The notes: generated from the sequence alone by a model not told the origin. DNA of 40,767 bases from a virus (IMGVR_UViG_3300034095_000093:1-40767); one strand, 5' to 3'; numbered from the stretch's first letter, positions 1 to 7,508 are shown. A program made the numbers and translations.

Positions 1-1
1 G

Positions 2-1363
2 ACGTACAAGTTGTATGCAGAGCTGAACGGCACGTTCCCAATCAAAGAGAAGCGACTTATCGACATCACTATCCGCATGTTTAGTGATCCGTTGTTAGAG
101 CTAGACACAAAGCGACTCGAGGAGCATCTTCAGGGCGTGCGTGATCGTAAGGAGAAATTGTTCACGGACTCAGGCATTACGAAAGAAGTGCTTAACAGTA
201 GCGCCAAGTTTGCTGATCTGTTGCGTGAGAACCATGTGTACCCGCCGATTAAGATTAGTCCCGCGACGGGCAAGGAGACCTACGCCTTCGCCAAGAGTGA
301 CGTTGACTTCGTAGCCCTGCTCGAGCATCCGAACGAAGTTGTGCAAGCTATCGTTGCCGCTCGGCTTGGTGCAAAGAGTACGCTTGAGGAGACACGCACC
401 GAACGATTCATCGACATTGCTAAGCGTGGCCCCATCATGGGAGCACTGCGTCGTGCGCCTATTCCGTTGAAGTACTACGCGGCTCACACAGGTCGGTGGG
501 GTGGCTCAGATAAGGTCAACCTACAAAATCTGCCTAGCCGTGGTGCAGAGGGTGGCAAGCTCAAACGTTGTATCGTTGCACCTCGCGGGCATGTCATCAT
601 CGACTGCGACTCGTCACAGATTGAAGCACGTGTCTTAGCGTGGCTGGCTGGGCAACATGACATCCTTGATCTGTTTGCAAAACAGCAGGATGTGTATAAG
701 TACATGGCTTGCATGATCTACGGTATCGGCGAGCATAACGTATCACCTGAGCAACGCTTCATCGGTAAGACTACTGTGCTTGGCGCGGGCTACGGCATGG
801 GCGCTATCAAGTTCCAAGTGCAGTTGAAGAACATGGGCAAGGACTTGGACTACGATACATGCCGCTTCATCATCAAGCAGTATCGCAATGTCAACCATCG
901 CATCTCTGACTGGTGGAATCATCTCAACATGGTGATGACACATATCATCAATCAGAAGCCTGTTGAAGTTGATCGCGTGGGTCTGTTGACAACAACACCC
1001 TTCACGGGCATTGCTCTTCCGAATGGCCTGTATCTAAACTATCCTGAGTTGGAGCGCCATACGAATGGCGAGTTCACATACGCAACACGCCAAGGGCCGA
1101 ATAAGATTTACGGCGGCAAGGTTGCAGAAAATATTTGTCAGGCGGTTGCACGTTGCATCATCGGAGAGCAGATGATTCAAATTGAAAAGCGTTATCGAGT
1201 CGTGCTCACCGTCCACGATGCGATAGCTTGTGTTGTTCCGCAAGACGAGGCAGACGAAGCTCGTGCGTACATTGAACAATGTATGCGTACATCACCATCA
1301 TGGGCTAAGAACCTACCCCTCAACTGCGAGTCAGGCATGGCTCAGAACTACGGAGATTGTTAA
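2..1363 (+). CDS. Family A DNA polymerase, C-terminal part (5' truncated by window edge)
   Basis: Replicative phage DNA polymerase. The frame is open from base 2 with no stop, so the gene begins outside the window; the TTG at 11 is not a convincing start. What remains is the palm/fingers/thumb polymerase domain. Motif A reads DCDSSQIEAR (about 599-628) and holds the first catalytic Asp. Motif B reads RFIGKTTVLGAGYG (about 756-797). Motif C reads TVHDAIA (about 1208-1228) with the second catalytic Asp. Counting from the motif B Lys, the residue equivalent to E. coli Pol I Phe762 is Leu (codon 779-781). Motif C has HDA where many family A enzymes have HDE. The exonuclease domain is not visible. 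The stop overlaps the next start (TAATG). Family assignment is secure. Confidence 0.95.
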   Translation, partial: TYKLYAELNGTFPIKEKRLIDITIRMFSDPLLELDTKRLEEHLQGVRDRKEKLFTDSGITKEVLNSSAKFADLLRENHVYPPIKISPATGKETYAFAKSDVDFVALLEHPNEVVQAIVAARLGAKSTLEETRTERFIDIAKRGPIMGALRRAPIPLKYYAAHTGRWGGSDKVNLQNLPSRGAEGGKLKRCIVAPRGHVIIDCDSSQIEARVLAWLAGQHDILDLFAKQQDVYKYMACMIYGIGEHNVSPEQRFIGKTTVLGAGYGMGAIKFQVQLKNMGKDLDYDTCRFIIKQYRNVNHRISDWWNHLNMVMTHIINQKPVEVDRVGLLTTTPFTGIALPNGLYLNYPELERHTNGEFTYATRQGPNKIYGGKVAENICQAVARCIIGEQMIQIEKRYRVVLTVHDAIACVVPQDEADEARAYIEQCMRTSPSWAKNLPLNCESGMAQNYGDC

Positions 1364-2040
1364 TGACTAAACCGATCACATGGTCGTACAGTAGCTTGGC
1401 GTTGTACCAACAGTGCCCAAAGAAATACTACCATCTCAAGGTAGCCAAGGATGTCAAAGAGGAGATGGGCGAAGCCATCACCTTTGGCAACGAGATTCAT
1501 AAGATAGCTCACTTATACGTTGAACAGCATCACCCTATTCCCGAGAAGTACGCATCCATCGAGCCAGCGATTAAAGCGCTAAAAGATATGCCGGGCCGTA
1601 AATTGTGCGAGAACAAGCTGGGCTTGACCATCGACCTCAAACCCTGTGGCTTCTTTGATAAGAAGGTGTGGTGGCGTGGCATCGCTGACATCATCATCTT
1701 GCAGGGCGACACGGCACTGACAGTTGATTACAAGACTGGCAAGAAGAGCCAGTATGCAGATTTGAAACAGCTTGAAATTCTTGCACTTGCAATGTTCAAG
1801 CACTTCCCCGAAGTTAAGAAGATCAAGGCGGGCTTGTTGTTCCTGTTCGCCGATGACTTCGTTAAGACTGCCTATTCAGCCGAATCACAGAGCGATCTGT
1901 GGACCGACTGGATGTCAGATGTTGGTCAACTTGAGGCATCCGTACAGAGTGATGTATGGAACCCCAAGCCCAACTTTACTTGTCGTGGCTGGTGTCCAGT
2001 CACATCGTGTGACCATAATCAAGGAGCTAAAAATGCTTAA
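1363..2040 (+). CDS. PD-(D/E)XK nuclease, RecB/Cas4-like
   Basis: A 225-residue single-domain exonuclease of the RecB/Cas4 group, probably acting on DNA ends during replication or recombination. Visible motifs are H46 in an FGNEIHKIAH context, D109 (GIAD), and D122-Y-K124 (VDYKTGK), followed by a helix with a Q..E pattern (KQLEILAL). Four cysteines sit as in Fe-S members of the family: C18 near the N-terminus (QQCPKKYY) and C207, C211, C216 at the end. I infer an iron-sulfur cluster; the C-terminal spacing (x3, x4) is not the textbook one. The start is the ATG overlapping the polymerase stop, because the upstream TTG at 1357 has no advantage. Its position behind the polymerase supports a replication role. 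Confidence 0.85.
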   Translation: MTKPITWSYSSLALYQQCPKKYYHLKVAKDVKEEMGEAITFGNEIHKIAHLYVEQHHPIPEKYASIEPAIKALKDMPGRKLCENKLGLTIDLKPCGFFDKKVWWRGIADIIILQGDTALTVDYKTGKKSQYADLKQLEILALAMFKHFPEVKKIKAGLLFLFADDFVKTAYSAESQSDLWTDWMSDVGQLEASVQSDVWNPKPNFTCRGWCPVTSCDHNQGAKNA

Positions 2041-2548
2041 CAAGAGAAAGAAAACCAAAGCTGCAAGAATTCGTTCGTTTATTGCAGCAAACCCCAACGC
2101 AACTGCTAGGTACATTGCCGATCAGCTAGGCTTTCCTATACAGAGCGTGTACAACGTGAAGCACAAACTGCGTGCTGCTGAGAACAAGATTGTTACTCTC
2201 GTAGGCAGTTCAAACAAGAGTTTGATGGAGCAACTGAACCCTGACATTCCAGTCTACAAAGACTCGGTTACAAATGTTACGTCAACAAGGTTGAGAAAGC
2301 TGGCCATCGAGATGATTGAGAAGCCATCCGATGTGGTCAACAACCCTGCTCACTACACCGATGGTGGCATCGAGACTATCGACTACATCGAGGCGAAGGG
2401 CTTGGGCTATCACCTTGGCAACGCGGTGAAGTACATCAGCAGAGCGGGCAAGAAGGGCACGAACCAAGGGCTAGAGGACTTGCGTAAAGCCCAGTGGTAC
2501 TTGGCCCGAGCCATCGAGAAGAACGAGTACGCCTCGCCTAGCCGATGA
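2033..2548 (+). CDS. DUF3310 phage protein with N-terminal helix-turn-helix
   Basis: A 171-residue protein. The C-terminal part (about residues 95-165) carries the DUF3310 signature: NPAHYTDGG, ETIDYIEA, LGNAVKYISRAGKK, then DLRKAQWYLARAIE. DUF3310 is widespread in phages and is the region shared with T7 gp1.7, a nucleotide kinase, so a nucleotide-metabolism role is possible but not shown here. The N-terminal 50 residues (AARIRSFIAANPNATARY...) look like a winged or simple helix-turn-helix. The ATG at 2033 is chosen because AAGGAG lies 7 bases upstream (2021-2026); it overlaps the nuclease stop by 8 bases. The frame stays open upstream, but that part is antiparallel-looking noise inside the nuclease gene. 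Confidence 0.85.
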   Translation: MLNKRKKTKAARIRSFIAANPNATARYIADQLGFPIQSVYNVKHKLRAAENKIVTLVGSSNKSLMEQLNPDIPVYKDSVTNVTSTRLRKLAIEMIEKPSDVVNNPAHYTDGGIETIDYIEAKGLGYHLGNAVKYISRAGKKGTNQGLEDLRKAQWYLARAIEKNEYASPSR

Positions 2549-2748
2549 AAGCCATTCTGGAATTTAACTATCCAGACGACGAGCGCAAACTACTGTACGC
2601 CCTCAAGGGACAAGACATGTACGTTGCGCTCGCCGAAGTACGGATGCAGATTAACGAAGAGTTCCGCCACAACGCAGACCCCGTAGCTGTGCTAATGCGT
2701 GTGCGGAATATTACAGACGACATCTTTCGTGAATTGGGGGACGCATGA
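2545..2748 (+). CDS. Small conserved-type phage protein
   Basis: 67 residues, not recognised to a named family. It is mostly helical and charged, with DDERKLLYALKGQDMYVALAEVRMQI near the start and a C-terminal DDIFRELGDA. Small early phage proteins of this look (a short helical hairpin predicted to recognise other proteins) are common beside DUF3310 genes. It starts with ATGA overlapping the DUF3310 stop and ends with ATGA into the next gene, so translation is coupled on both sides. No function is proposed. Confidence 0.75.
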   Translation: MKAILEFNYPDDERKLLYALKGQDMYVALAEVRMQINEEFRHNADPVAVLMRVRNITDDIFRELGDA

Positions 2749-2957
2749 CACACGATAAGCTAACAAAGATTGAGTTTGCGCCCGGATGCTTCGATGATTT
2801 TGAAGGCACTCAGGAAGAACTGAATGAAATGATTGCTGACCTGAAGAACATGGTTGCAAGCGGTACTCTGTGGGAGAACACTTTGCCTGTAGATGAGAAG
2901 GAGGAAGAGGAGCTTATCAAGCTACTTGCACAAAAGCAGGCGCGGAGGAAGCAATGA
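2745..2957 (+). CDS. Small acidic hypothetical protein
   Basis: 70 residues. It begins MTHDKLTKIEFAPGCFDDFEG and has an Asp/Glu-rich centre, then a lysine/arginine-rich tail (KQARRKQ). The 'E-F-A-P-G-C-F-D-D-F-E-G-T-Q-E-E-L' segment is typical of small phage proteins from aquatic metagenomes, but I know no function. It has ATGA overlaps at both ends, inside the tightly coupled early operon. Confidence 0.72.
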   Translation: MTHDKLTKIEFAPGCFDDFEGTQEELNEMIADLKNMVASGTLWENTLPVDEKEEEELIKLLAQKQARRKQ

Positions 2958-3535
2958 CCAAAGTATGCTTAGCTTGCAAACAGGAATTGCCCACCGACTT
3001 ATTTAGTGTGGTCAGGGTCAAGGGCGTGCAAAAGCACCAACAAGCTACATGTAAGCCCTGCATGGCGGCATACAGAAAGGCGTACTACGAGGCTAACAAA
3101 GAACGTTGCAAAGAACAAGTGCGTGAGTGGAATAAACGCAATCCTGATTACCACACTAATTGGAGAAAAGAAAACCCCGATAAAGTTAAACAGAGTAGAG
3201 CAGCAGGGGCTCTGAAAAGGCGAGAGCATGCAAAAAAGAAATATTGGGAAGACCCCGAGGCCGCAAGATTAAAGGTAAGGCAGTACAAGGCCGCAAACAT
3301 AGAAACAGTTAAGGCTAAAAAGAAGGAGTGGAACCAATCAAACAGACCGCATCTAAGAGCCTATTACAGCAGTAAAACGAAACAGTTATCTGATTCGTAC
3401 ATCCGCAATAAACTTGCGGCTAATCACAAACGAGAGCGCACGTTGCGTTCGGGGGACATACCACAAGAGTTGGTAGAACTTAAACGATTTCAACTTTTAC
3501 TTAAAAGAGAGCTTCAAAATGAACCACATCAGTGA
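2954..3535 (+). CDS. Zinc-finger, Lys/Arg-rich protein (HNH-associated type)
   Basis: 193 residues. The N-terminus has a four-cysteine zinc-binding arrangement, C5-x2-C8 and C33-x2-C36 (VCLACKQEL ... ATCKPCMAAY). A long, very basic helical region follows with repeated YxxN/YYEAN-like steps (RKAYYEANKERCKEQ, REWNKRNPDY), then a C-terminal block LSDSYIRNKL and LVELKRFQLLLKRELQ. This layout occurs in phage proteins annotated as HNH endonucleases or homing-endonuclease relatives, but I do not see a complete HNH triad. DNA or RNA binding is likely; nuclease activity is uncertain. It is coupled by ATGA to the gene before. Confidence 0.75.
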   Translation: MTKVCLACKQELPTDLFSVVRVKGVQKHQQATCKPCMAAYRKAYYEANKERCKEQVREWNKRNPDYHTNWRKENPDKVKQSRAAGALKRREHAKKKYWEDPEAARLKVRQYKAANIETVKAKKKEWNQSNRPHLRAYYSSKTKQLSDSYIRNKLAANHKRERTLRSGDIPQELVELKRFQLLLKRELQNEPHQ

Positions 3536-3740
3536 ATTAACAACAGAACTATCCGCACTGTACGAAGGACTTAAGACCGGTGCGATAGACGTAAAGGTCG
3601 CCACCGAGATGAACAACACAGCGGGCAAGATTATTAACGCTCAGCGCGTACAGCTAGAGTATGCAGAGCTACGTAAAGAGCAGCCCGACATTCCGTTTAT
3701 GAAGACCAAAGCTAAGCCAAAAGCTAAGGTGGAGACATGA
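3519..3740 (+). CDS. Small hypothetical helical protein
   Basis: 73 residues with a helical heptad-like N-terminus (ELTTELSALYEGLKTGAIDVKVATEMNN), then AGKIINAQRVQLEYAELR and a basic tail with repeated K-A-K units (TKAKPKAKVET). Short phage proteins of this form are common, with no assigned role. The ATG overlaps the previous gene by 17 bases; AGAGAG lies just upstream. The 3' end sits at the unusual junction described for the next two entries. Confidence 0.72.
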   Translation: MNHISELTTELSALYEGLKTGAIDVKVATEMNNTAGKIINAQRVQLEYAELRKEQPDIPFMKTKAKPKAKVET

Positions 3741-3832
3741 CATGGCCTTTCCCACCATTCCCGAACCCCAAGGACAAGAGCAACCAAGTTCCAAAGTTCA
3801 ACCCCGACAACCACGAAGACGCGCCGTTCTGA
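3737..3832 (+). CDS. Possible 31-aa proline-rich peptide in an alternate frame
   Basis: ATG at 3737 overlaps the preceding stop (ATGA), the same junction used by most genes of this operon. It reads a 31-residue Pro/Asn-rich peptide starting MTWPFPPFPNP and ending at TGA 3830-3832. It lies entirely inside the larger reading frame that starts at 3742. Against it, GGAG at 3731-3734 is only 2 bases from this ATG but 7 bases from the one at 3742. It could be real, or the overlap may be chance. I cannot decide from sequence alone. Confidence 0.35.
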   Translation: MTWPFPPFPNPKDKSNQVPKFNPDNHEDAPF

Positions 3833-3981
3833 GCGAGACCACAGCAAGAACAACCATTGGCATGATGCGTTCAATGGCAAACCACAAACCGATTAGTCCA
3901 TTTCATTTAATGGCAGCCGATGAGATGGAGCAGCTACTAGAAGAAGTTTTAAAGTACCGAAAGGAGAAAACAGATGAATGA
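3742..3981 (+). CDS. Small hypothetical protein
   Basis: 79 residues. The first third is Pro/Gln/Arg-rich and low in complexity. The second half (IGMMRSMANHKPISPFHLMAADEMEQLLEEVLKYR) looks like a genuine small helical domain. The start at 3742 has GGAG at a good distance (7 bases). A shorter version starting at the internal ATGs near 3862 would drop the low-complexity part and avoid the overlap with the alternate-frame peptide at 3737-3832. The 3' end overlaps the next gene. Confidence 0.6.
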   Translation: MAFPTIPEPQGQEQPSSKVQPRQPRRRAVLSETTARTTIGMMRSMANHKPISPFHLMAADEMEQLLEEVLKYRKEKTDE

Positions 3982-4156
3982 CGATGACGATATCCAAGAC
4001 TACGTTTCTGATAAGAACGTAAACGACATACGCAACCAAGTATTAGAAGAGGTTGCACATGAATTTGATTGCATGCGGATTGCTTTTGGCGATACAGCCG
4101 CTTCGTTTGCGCAGTACGTAAGGGAAATGAAGTATGCCAAGACCAAAGCCCCCTGA
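3974..4156 (+). CDS. Small acidic hypothetical protein
   Basis: 60 residues, starting with an acidic run (MNDDDDIQDYV) followed by a helix (NDIRNQVLEEVAHEFDCMRIAFGDTAASFAQYVREMK). The C-terminal helix resembles the amphipathic end found in many small phage early proteins. SD AAGGAG at 3961-3966 is correctly placed. It overlaps the neighbours on both sides. Function unknown. Confidence 0.7.
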   Translation: MNDDDDIQDYVSDKNVNDIRNQVLEEVAHEFDCMRIAFGDTAASFAQYVREMKYAKTKAP

Positions 4157-4352
4157 GCCACTACTAGGAAGACAAGTTCGGATGTCAGACAGGCAGTGGA
4201 TTATTTTGAACCATCTTGGCGGTGCTGAGTGGTTAAGAAAGTTGTTAGATAAGAAAGACCCATTTCCTAAAAAATACTATGATGCAGTTTTAAAAACAGG
4301 AGGCCCAAATGCCGTACGTAAACAAACCCCGCCCATACAAGAAAGAATATGA
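4134..4352 (+). CDS. Small conserved-type phage protein, possible DNA-binding
   Basis: 72 residues. It begins MPRPKPPEPLLGRQVRMSDRQWIILNHLGG, then AEWLRKLLDKKDPFPKKYYDA. The 'R-M-S-D-x-x-W-x-x-L-x-x-L-G-G-x-x-W-L-R' core is reminiscent of short ribbon-helix-helix-like or CopG-like phage proteins, which would fit a small regulator. That is inference from shape only. It overlaps both neighbours. Confidence 0.7.
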   Translation: MPRPKPPEPLLGRQVRMSDRQWIILNHLGGAEWLRKLLDKKDPFPKKYYDAVLKTGGPNAVRKQTPPIQERI

Positions 4353-4590
4353 CCAACAACAAACTAGAGGAGAACTTGACGAGCGCATGGAACGTCAACG
4401 TGCCCGTCGCAAGATCGACAAGACCGGAGCTGATAAAGACAACAACGGCAAAGCTGATCGACGCGAAGGCAAAGATGTTGCTCACGTCAAGGCACTATCT
4501 AAAGGTGGATCAAATAAGAACGGGGTGAAGATTCAGTCACCTAGTAAGAACCGATCCTTCAAACGAAACCCAGATGGCTCAATGAAATAA
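4309..4590 (+). CDS. HNH-like small phage protein
   Basis: 93 residues, highly basic. The C-terminal half, KDVAHVKALSKGGSNKNG then SPSKNRSFKRNPDG, has the 'DH-x-x-x-L-x-x-GG-x-N-x-x-N ... x-N-R-x-F' look of the HNH family seen in small phage nucleases. Here the DH pair is A-H and a full metal-binding set is not obvious, so activity is doubtful. A strong SD (AGGAGG, 4298-4303) lies 5 bases before the ATG. It overlaps the previous gene by 44 bases and is followed after one base by the helicase gene. Confidence 0.75.
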   Translation: MPYVNKPRPYKKEYDQQQTRGELDERMERQRARRKIDKTGADKDNNGKADRREGKDVAHVKALSKGGSNKNGVKIQSPSKNRSFKRNPDGSMK

Positions 4591-4591
4591 T

Positions 4592-6160
4592 ATGCAAGTA
4601 CTGAAAGACCGCACTTTAGTGGTCAGGACCCGCTTTCCCGCTCGCATCACCGAGACCATACCCACAAGCAATGTGGTGAAGGATCTTGGCGAAGAGCGTT
4701 ACGAAGTGGCAGTGCCATGGGATTGGGATAACGCTGAGAAGCTGACGCACATGCGTATCAAAGATGTGCCATCGCCAATTCAGCGTGACTACAAGTGGCC
4801 TCGGCCTATGGGCTTTGAGCCATTCGACCACCAGAAAGATACGTCATCGTTCTTGTCACTGCGTCGTCGCGCCTTCTGCTTCAACGAGCAGGGCACAGGC
4901 AAAACGGCATCAGTGATTTGGGCGGCTGACTATCTAATGACGTTGGGTCTCATCAAGCGAGTACTTGTTGTATGCCCTCTGTCTATCATGCAGTCTGCAT
5001 GGCAGGCTGATCTGTTTAAGTTTGCAGTGCACCGTTCAGTTGACGTAGCCTATGGCGACTCTAACAAGCGGGCGAAGATCGTCAGCGGTCCCGCTGAGTT
5101 CATCATCATCAACTACGACGGCATAGCCACCATAGCTGACCACATGCTGAACCACGGCAAGTTTGATCTGATTGTGATTGACGAGGCGAACGCCTATAAG
5201 AACGTACAGACTAAGCGTTGGAAGTTGATGAACAAGTTTGTCACGCCTAACACTTGGATGTGGATGCTTACTGGCACACCAGCCGCTCAATCTCCTGTGG
5301 ATGCTTACGGGCTTGGCAGGCTATGCGTACCTACTCGTGCGCCACGCTTCTTTGGTGACTTCCGCGAGGCAGTCATGCAGAAGTTTGGGATGTTCCGTTG
5401 GGAGCCACGCCCAGACGCAGAGAAGCAGGTGTTCGAGATGTTGCAGCCAGCCATTCGTTACGAGAAGGCTCAGTGCTTGGACTTGCCAGAGGTGACGTAC
5501 GTTAATCGTATTGCACCGCTTACGGCTTCACAGAAGAAGTACTACAAGGAGCTGAAGAATCAGTTGCTTCTTGAGATGGCGGGCGAAGAGGTCAGCACGG
5601 TCAATGCTGCCGCTAAGATGAACAAGCTGCTACAAATCTCTTGTGGTGCTGTGTATTCAGATAGCGGCGCAACGATTGAGTTTGATGTATCCGACCGACT
5701 ACGTGTTGTGCAGGAAGTCATTGACGAGTCAAGTCACAAGGTGTTAGTGTTTGTGCCGTTCCGACACACCATCAAACTATTGCAGGACTACCTGACAAAG
5801 AATGGCACGACATGTGATCTGATTCATGGCGAAGTCCCTGTGCATAAGCGCACTGCTATCTTCAAGGACTTTCAAGAGAAGCAGAACATCAAGGTGCTCA
5901 TCATTCAACCACAAGCCGCGGCTCACGGGGTTACCCTAACTGCGGCTGACACCATCATTTGGTATGCTCCTGTTACGTCCACAGAGACGTACCTACAAGC
6001 GAACGCTCGCATTGACAGACCCGGACAGAAAAACGCGATGACCATCGTGCACATCGAAGGCAGTCCTGTCGAGAAGCGGTTGTACGCTATGTTGCAAGGC
6101 AACATCACCAACCATGAAAAAGTTGTAGATTTATATAAAAAAGAGTTGACTGAGACTTGA
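4592..6160 (+). CDS. SNF2-family (SF2) DNA helicase/translocase
   Basis: 522 residues with a complete set of SF2/SNF2 motifs. Q-motif-like FEPFDHQ is followed by Walker A EQGTGKT (about residue 100). Motif Ia is VLVVCPLS, DEAN box VIDEANAYKN is near residue 197, and motif III is MLTGTP. In lobe 2 there is VLVFVPFRHTIKLL, QPQAAAHGVTLTAAD and motif VI QANARIDRPGQ (about 470). It is expected to translocate on dsDNA in an ATP-dependent way and to assist replication or recombination. It follows the HNH-like gene by one base (TAA T ATG), without its own clear SD, so translation is probably coupled. Its stop codon overlaps the -35 box of the next promoter. Confidence 0.93.
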   Translation: MQVLKDRTLVVRTRFPARITETIPTSNVVKDLGEERYEVAVPWDWDNAEKLTHMRIKDVPSPIQRDYKWPRPMGFEPFDHQKDTSSFLSLRRRAFCFNEQGTGKTASVIWAADYLMTLGLIKRVLVVCPLSIMQSAWQADLFKFAVHRSVDVAYGDSNKRAKIVSGPAEFIIINYDGIATIADHMLNHGKFDLIVIDEANAYKNVQTKRWKLMNKFVTPNTWMWMLTGTPAAQSPVDAYGLGRLCVPTRAPRFFGDFREAVMQKFGMFRWEPRPDAEKQVFEMLQPAIRYEKAQCLDLPEVTYVNRIAPLTASQKKYYKELKNQLLLEMAGEEVSTVNAAAKMNKLLQISCGAVYSDSGATIEFDVSDRLRVVQEVIDESSHKVLVFVPFRHTIKLLQDYLTKNGTTCDLIHGEVPVHKRTAIFKDFQEKQNIKVLIIQPQAAAHGVTLTAADTIIWYAPVTSTETYLQANARIDRPGQKNAMTIVHIEGSPVEKRLYAMLQGNITNHEKVVDLYKKELTET

Positions 6161-6184
6161 CAAAGTCCAGAATGACCATATAAT
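6157..6184 (+). promoter_or_regulatory. Consensus sigma-70 promoter
   Basis: A perfect TTGACA (6157-6162) and a perfect TATAAT (6179-6184) are separated by 16 bases. The -35 box overlaps the TGA stop of the helicase gene (6158-6160). Downstream, AAGGAG (6196-6201) precedes the ATG at 6207 by 5 bases. This would let host RNA polymerase drive the ssDNA-binding candidate and the genes after it as a separate transcript. Confidence 0.85.
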
Positions 6185-6206
6185 AATAGTTCATCAAGGA
6201 GAAAAT

Positions 6207-6608
6207 ATGGAAGATAAATCCATGGACAAACTGTCCGACGCGTACATGAAAATACGCTTAGAAAGAGACCAGCTCAAGCTGGCATACGAAGCTGATGATG
6301 CAGTACTCAGCGAGGCACTGTCTGGCATTGAGAACCAAATGCTAGAGATCATGAACACGACAAATGCGGATAGCATTTCGACGAAAGGCGCAACAGTAAT
6401 TCGTTCTGTTCGCAAACGCTACAACCCAACTAATTGGGACGCAGTCTATAGCTTGATTGCAAAACACGATGCCTATGGACTGCTCGAGAAGCGTATCCAC
6501 AACGGCAACATGAAAGATTTTTTAGAGCAACATCCTGACGAGTACCCTGCTGGTCTGAATGTCGATAGTCGTTACGCGGTAACCGTACGCCGCAAATCAT
6601 CAACCTGA
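6207..6608 (+). CDS. Conserved phage early protein, function unknown
   Basis: 133 residues. The N-terminal half is a long charged coiled-coil (LSDAYMKIRLERDQLKLAYEADDAVLSEALSGIENQMLEIMN). The C-terminal half is compact: DSISTKGATVIRSVRKRYNPTNWDAVYSLIAKHDAYGLLEKRIHNGNMKDFLEQHPDEYPAGLNVDSRYAVTVRR. This coiled-coil plus 'W-x-x-x-Y-x-x-I-x-x-x-x-A-x-x-x-L-x-x-R' layout is common in phages just upstream of an SSB-like gene; I recognise the type but not a function. It is the first gene after the consensus promoter and has a strong SD. Confidence 0.85.
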   Translation: MEDKSMDKLSDAYMKIRLERDQLKLAYEADDAVLSEALSGIENQMLEIMNTTNADSISTKGATVIRSVRKRYNPTNWDAVYSLIAKHDAYGLLEKRIHNGNMKDFLEQHPDEYPAGLNVDSRYAVTVRRKSST

Positions 6609-6617
6609 GAGAGAACC

Positions 6618-7508
6618 ATGAGCAACATTACAACATTCCGTGCTGACCTTCCCGCCCACCTGCAAAACGTAGCGTTGGACGACTTCACCAAATCCTTTAC
6701 CTCCTCTGGCGGTAGCGTCAAGCGCATCACACTGCGCGGGCGTGTCTTCCGTCTCGTAGATGGTGGCAAGGAGATTGCCAAGAACACTGACCCACACATG
6801 GATGTGGTGATTGTCAATGGCTCCAAGACCGTACAGAAATCTTATTATGGACAAGAATACAACCCAGACGAAACCTCCGTGCCAGACTGCTGGTCAAGCA
6901 ATGGCGAGCGACCAGACGCTGATGTCGAGAACCCACAAGGACACAACTGCAAAGAGTGCCCCAAATCTATTAAAGGCTCTGGCGGTGCTGGCCGTGCAGC
7001 CTGTCGCTTTTCTATGCGCTTGGCTGTTGTCCTCCGGAATAACCCCGCTGGTGATATCTACCAACTGATCCTGCCACAGAAGTCTATCTTCGGTCAGGGC
7101 AACGTTGAGAACATGCCCTTCCTACAGTACGCCAAGTACGTTGGTCAGTCAGGCTACAACTTGAACATGCTGACCACACGTCTGACGTTTGACACTGACA
7201 GTGACTTCCCTAAGCTTGTGTTCACCAACGCAGAGTTCTTGGATAAGGAGACGTACGCAACTTGCGTAGAGCAGGGTACGTCACCAATTGCCATCAACGC
7301 TGGCAAGCTCAACTTTACTAAGAAGACTGAGCCCACACTGCCCAAGTTGGTTGCTCCCGCTGGCTCTGCCGCCGCCGCGTTAGCCGCGCCTGCCGAGGAG
7401 CCAGTAGCTGAGCCGACTGTACGTGCTGAGAAGAAGAAAGAAACTGCCCCACCAAAGCCTAAGCAGAACCTTGCTGCGATGGTGGACGAGTGGGGAGATG
7501 ACGAGTGA
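6618..7508 (+). CDS. Candidate phage single-stranded DNA-binding protein
   Basis: 296 residues. Three features suggest an SSB analogous to T4 gp32 or T7 gp2.5. First, an N-terminal beta-rich core (RITLRGRVFRLVDGG ... MDVVIVNG). Second, a four-cysteine set C91, C111, C114, C129 that could bind zinc. Third, a long Ala/Pro/Lys linker ending in an acidic tail with aromatic (DEWGDDE). The tail of SSBs typically recruits partner proteins. The context (a replication cluster between the SNF2 helicase and the primase-helicase) supports this. The assignment is by architecture, not by a family I can name. The stop overlaps the next start (GTGA). Confidence 0.7.
   Translation: MSNITTFRADLPAHLQNVALDDFTKSFTSSGGSVKRITLRGRVFRLVDGGKEIAKNTDPHMDVVIVNGSKTVQKSYYGQEYNPDETSVPDCWSSNGERPDADVENPQGHNCKECPKSIKGSGGAGRAACRFSMRLAVVLRNNPAGDIYQLILPQKSIFGQGNVENMPFLQYAKYVGQSGYNLNMLTTRLTFDTDSDFPKLVFTNAEFLDKETYATCVEQGTSPIAINAGKLNFTKKTEPTLPKLVAPAGSAAAALAAPAEEPVAEPTVRAEKKKETAPPKPKQNLAAMVDEWGDDE

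Noticed and set aside
1772-2032. N-terminal extension of the DUF3310 gene
   Set aside because: The part before 2033 is read inside the nuclease gene, is compositionally odd, and the SD sits before 2033.
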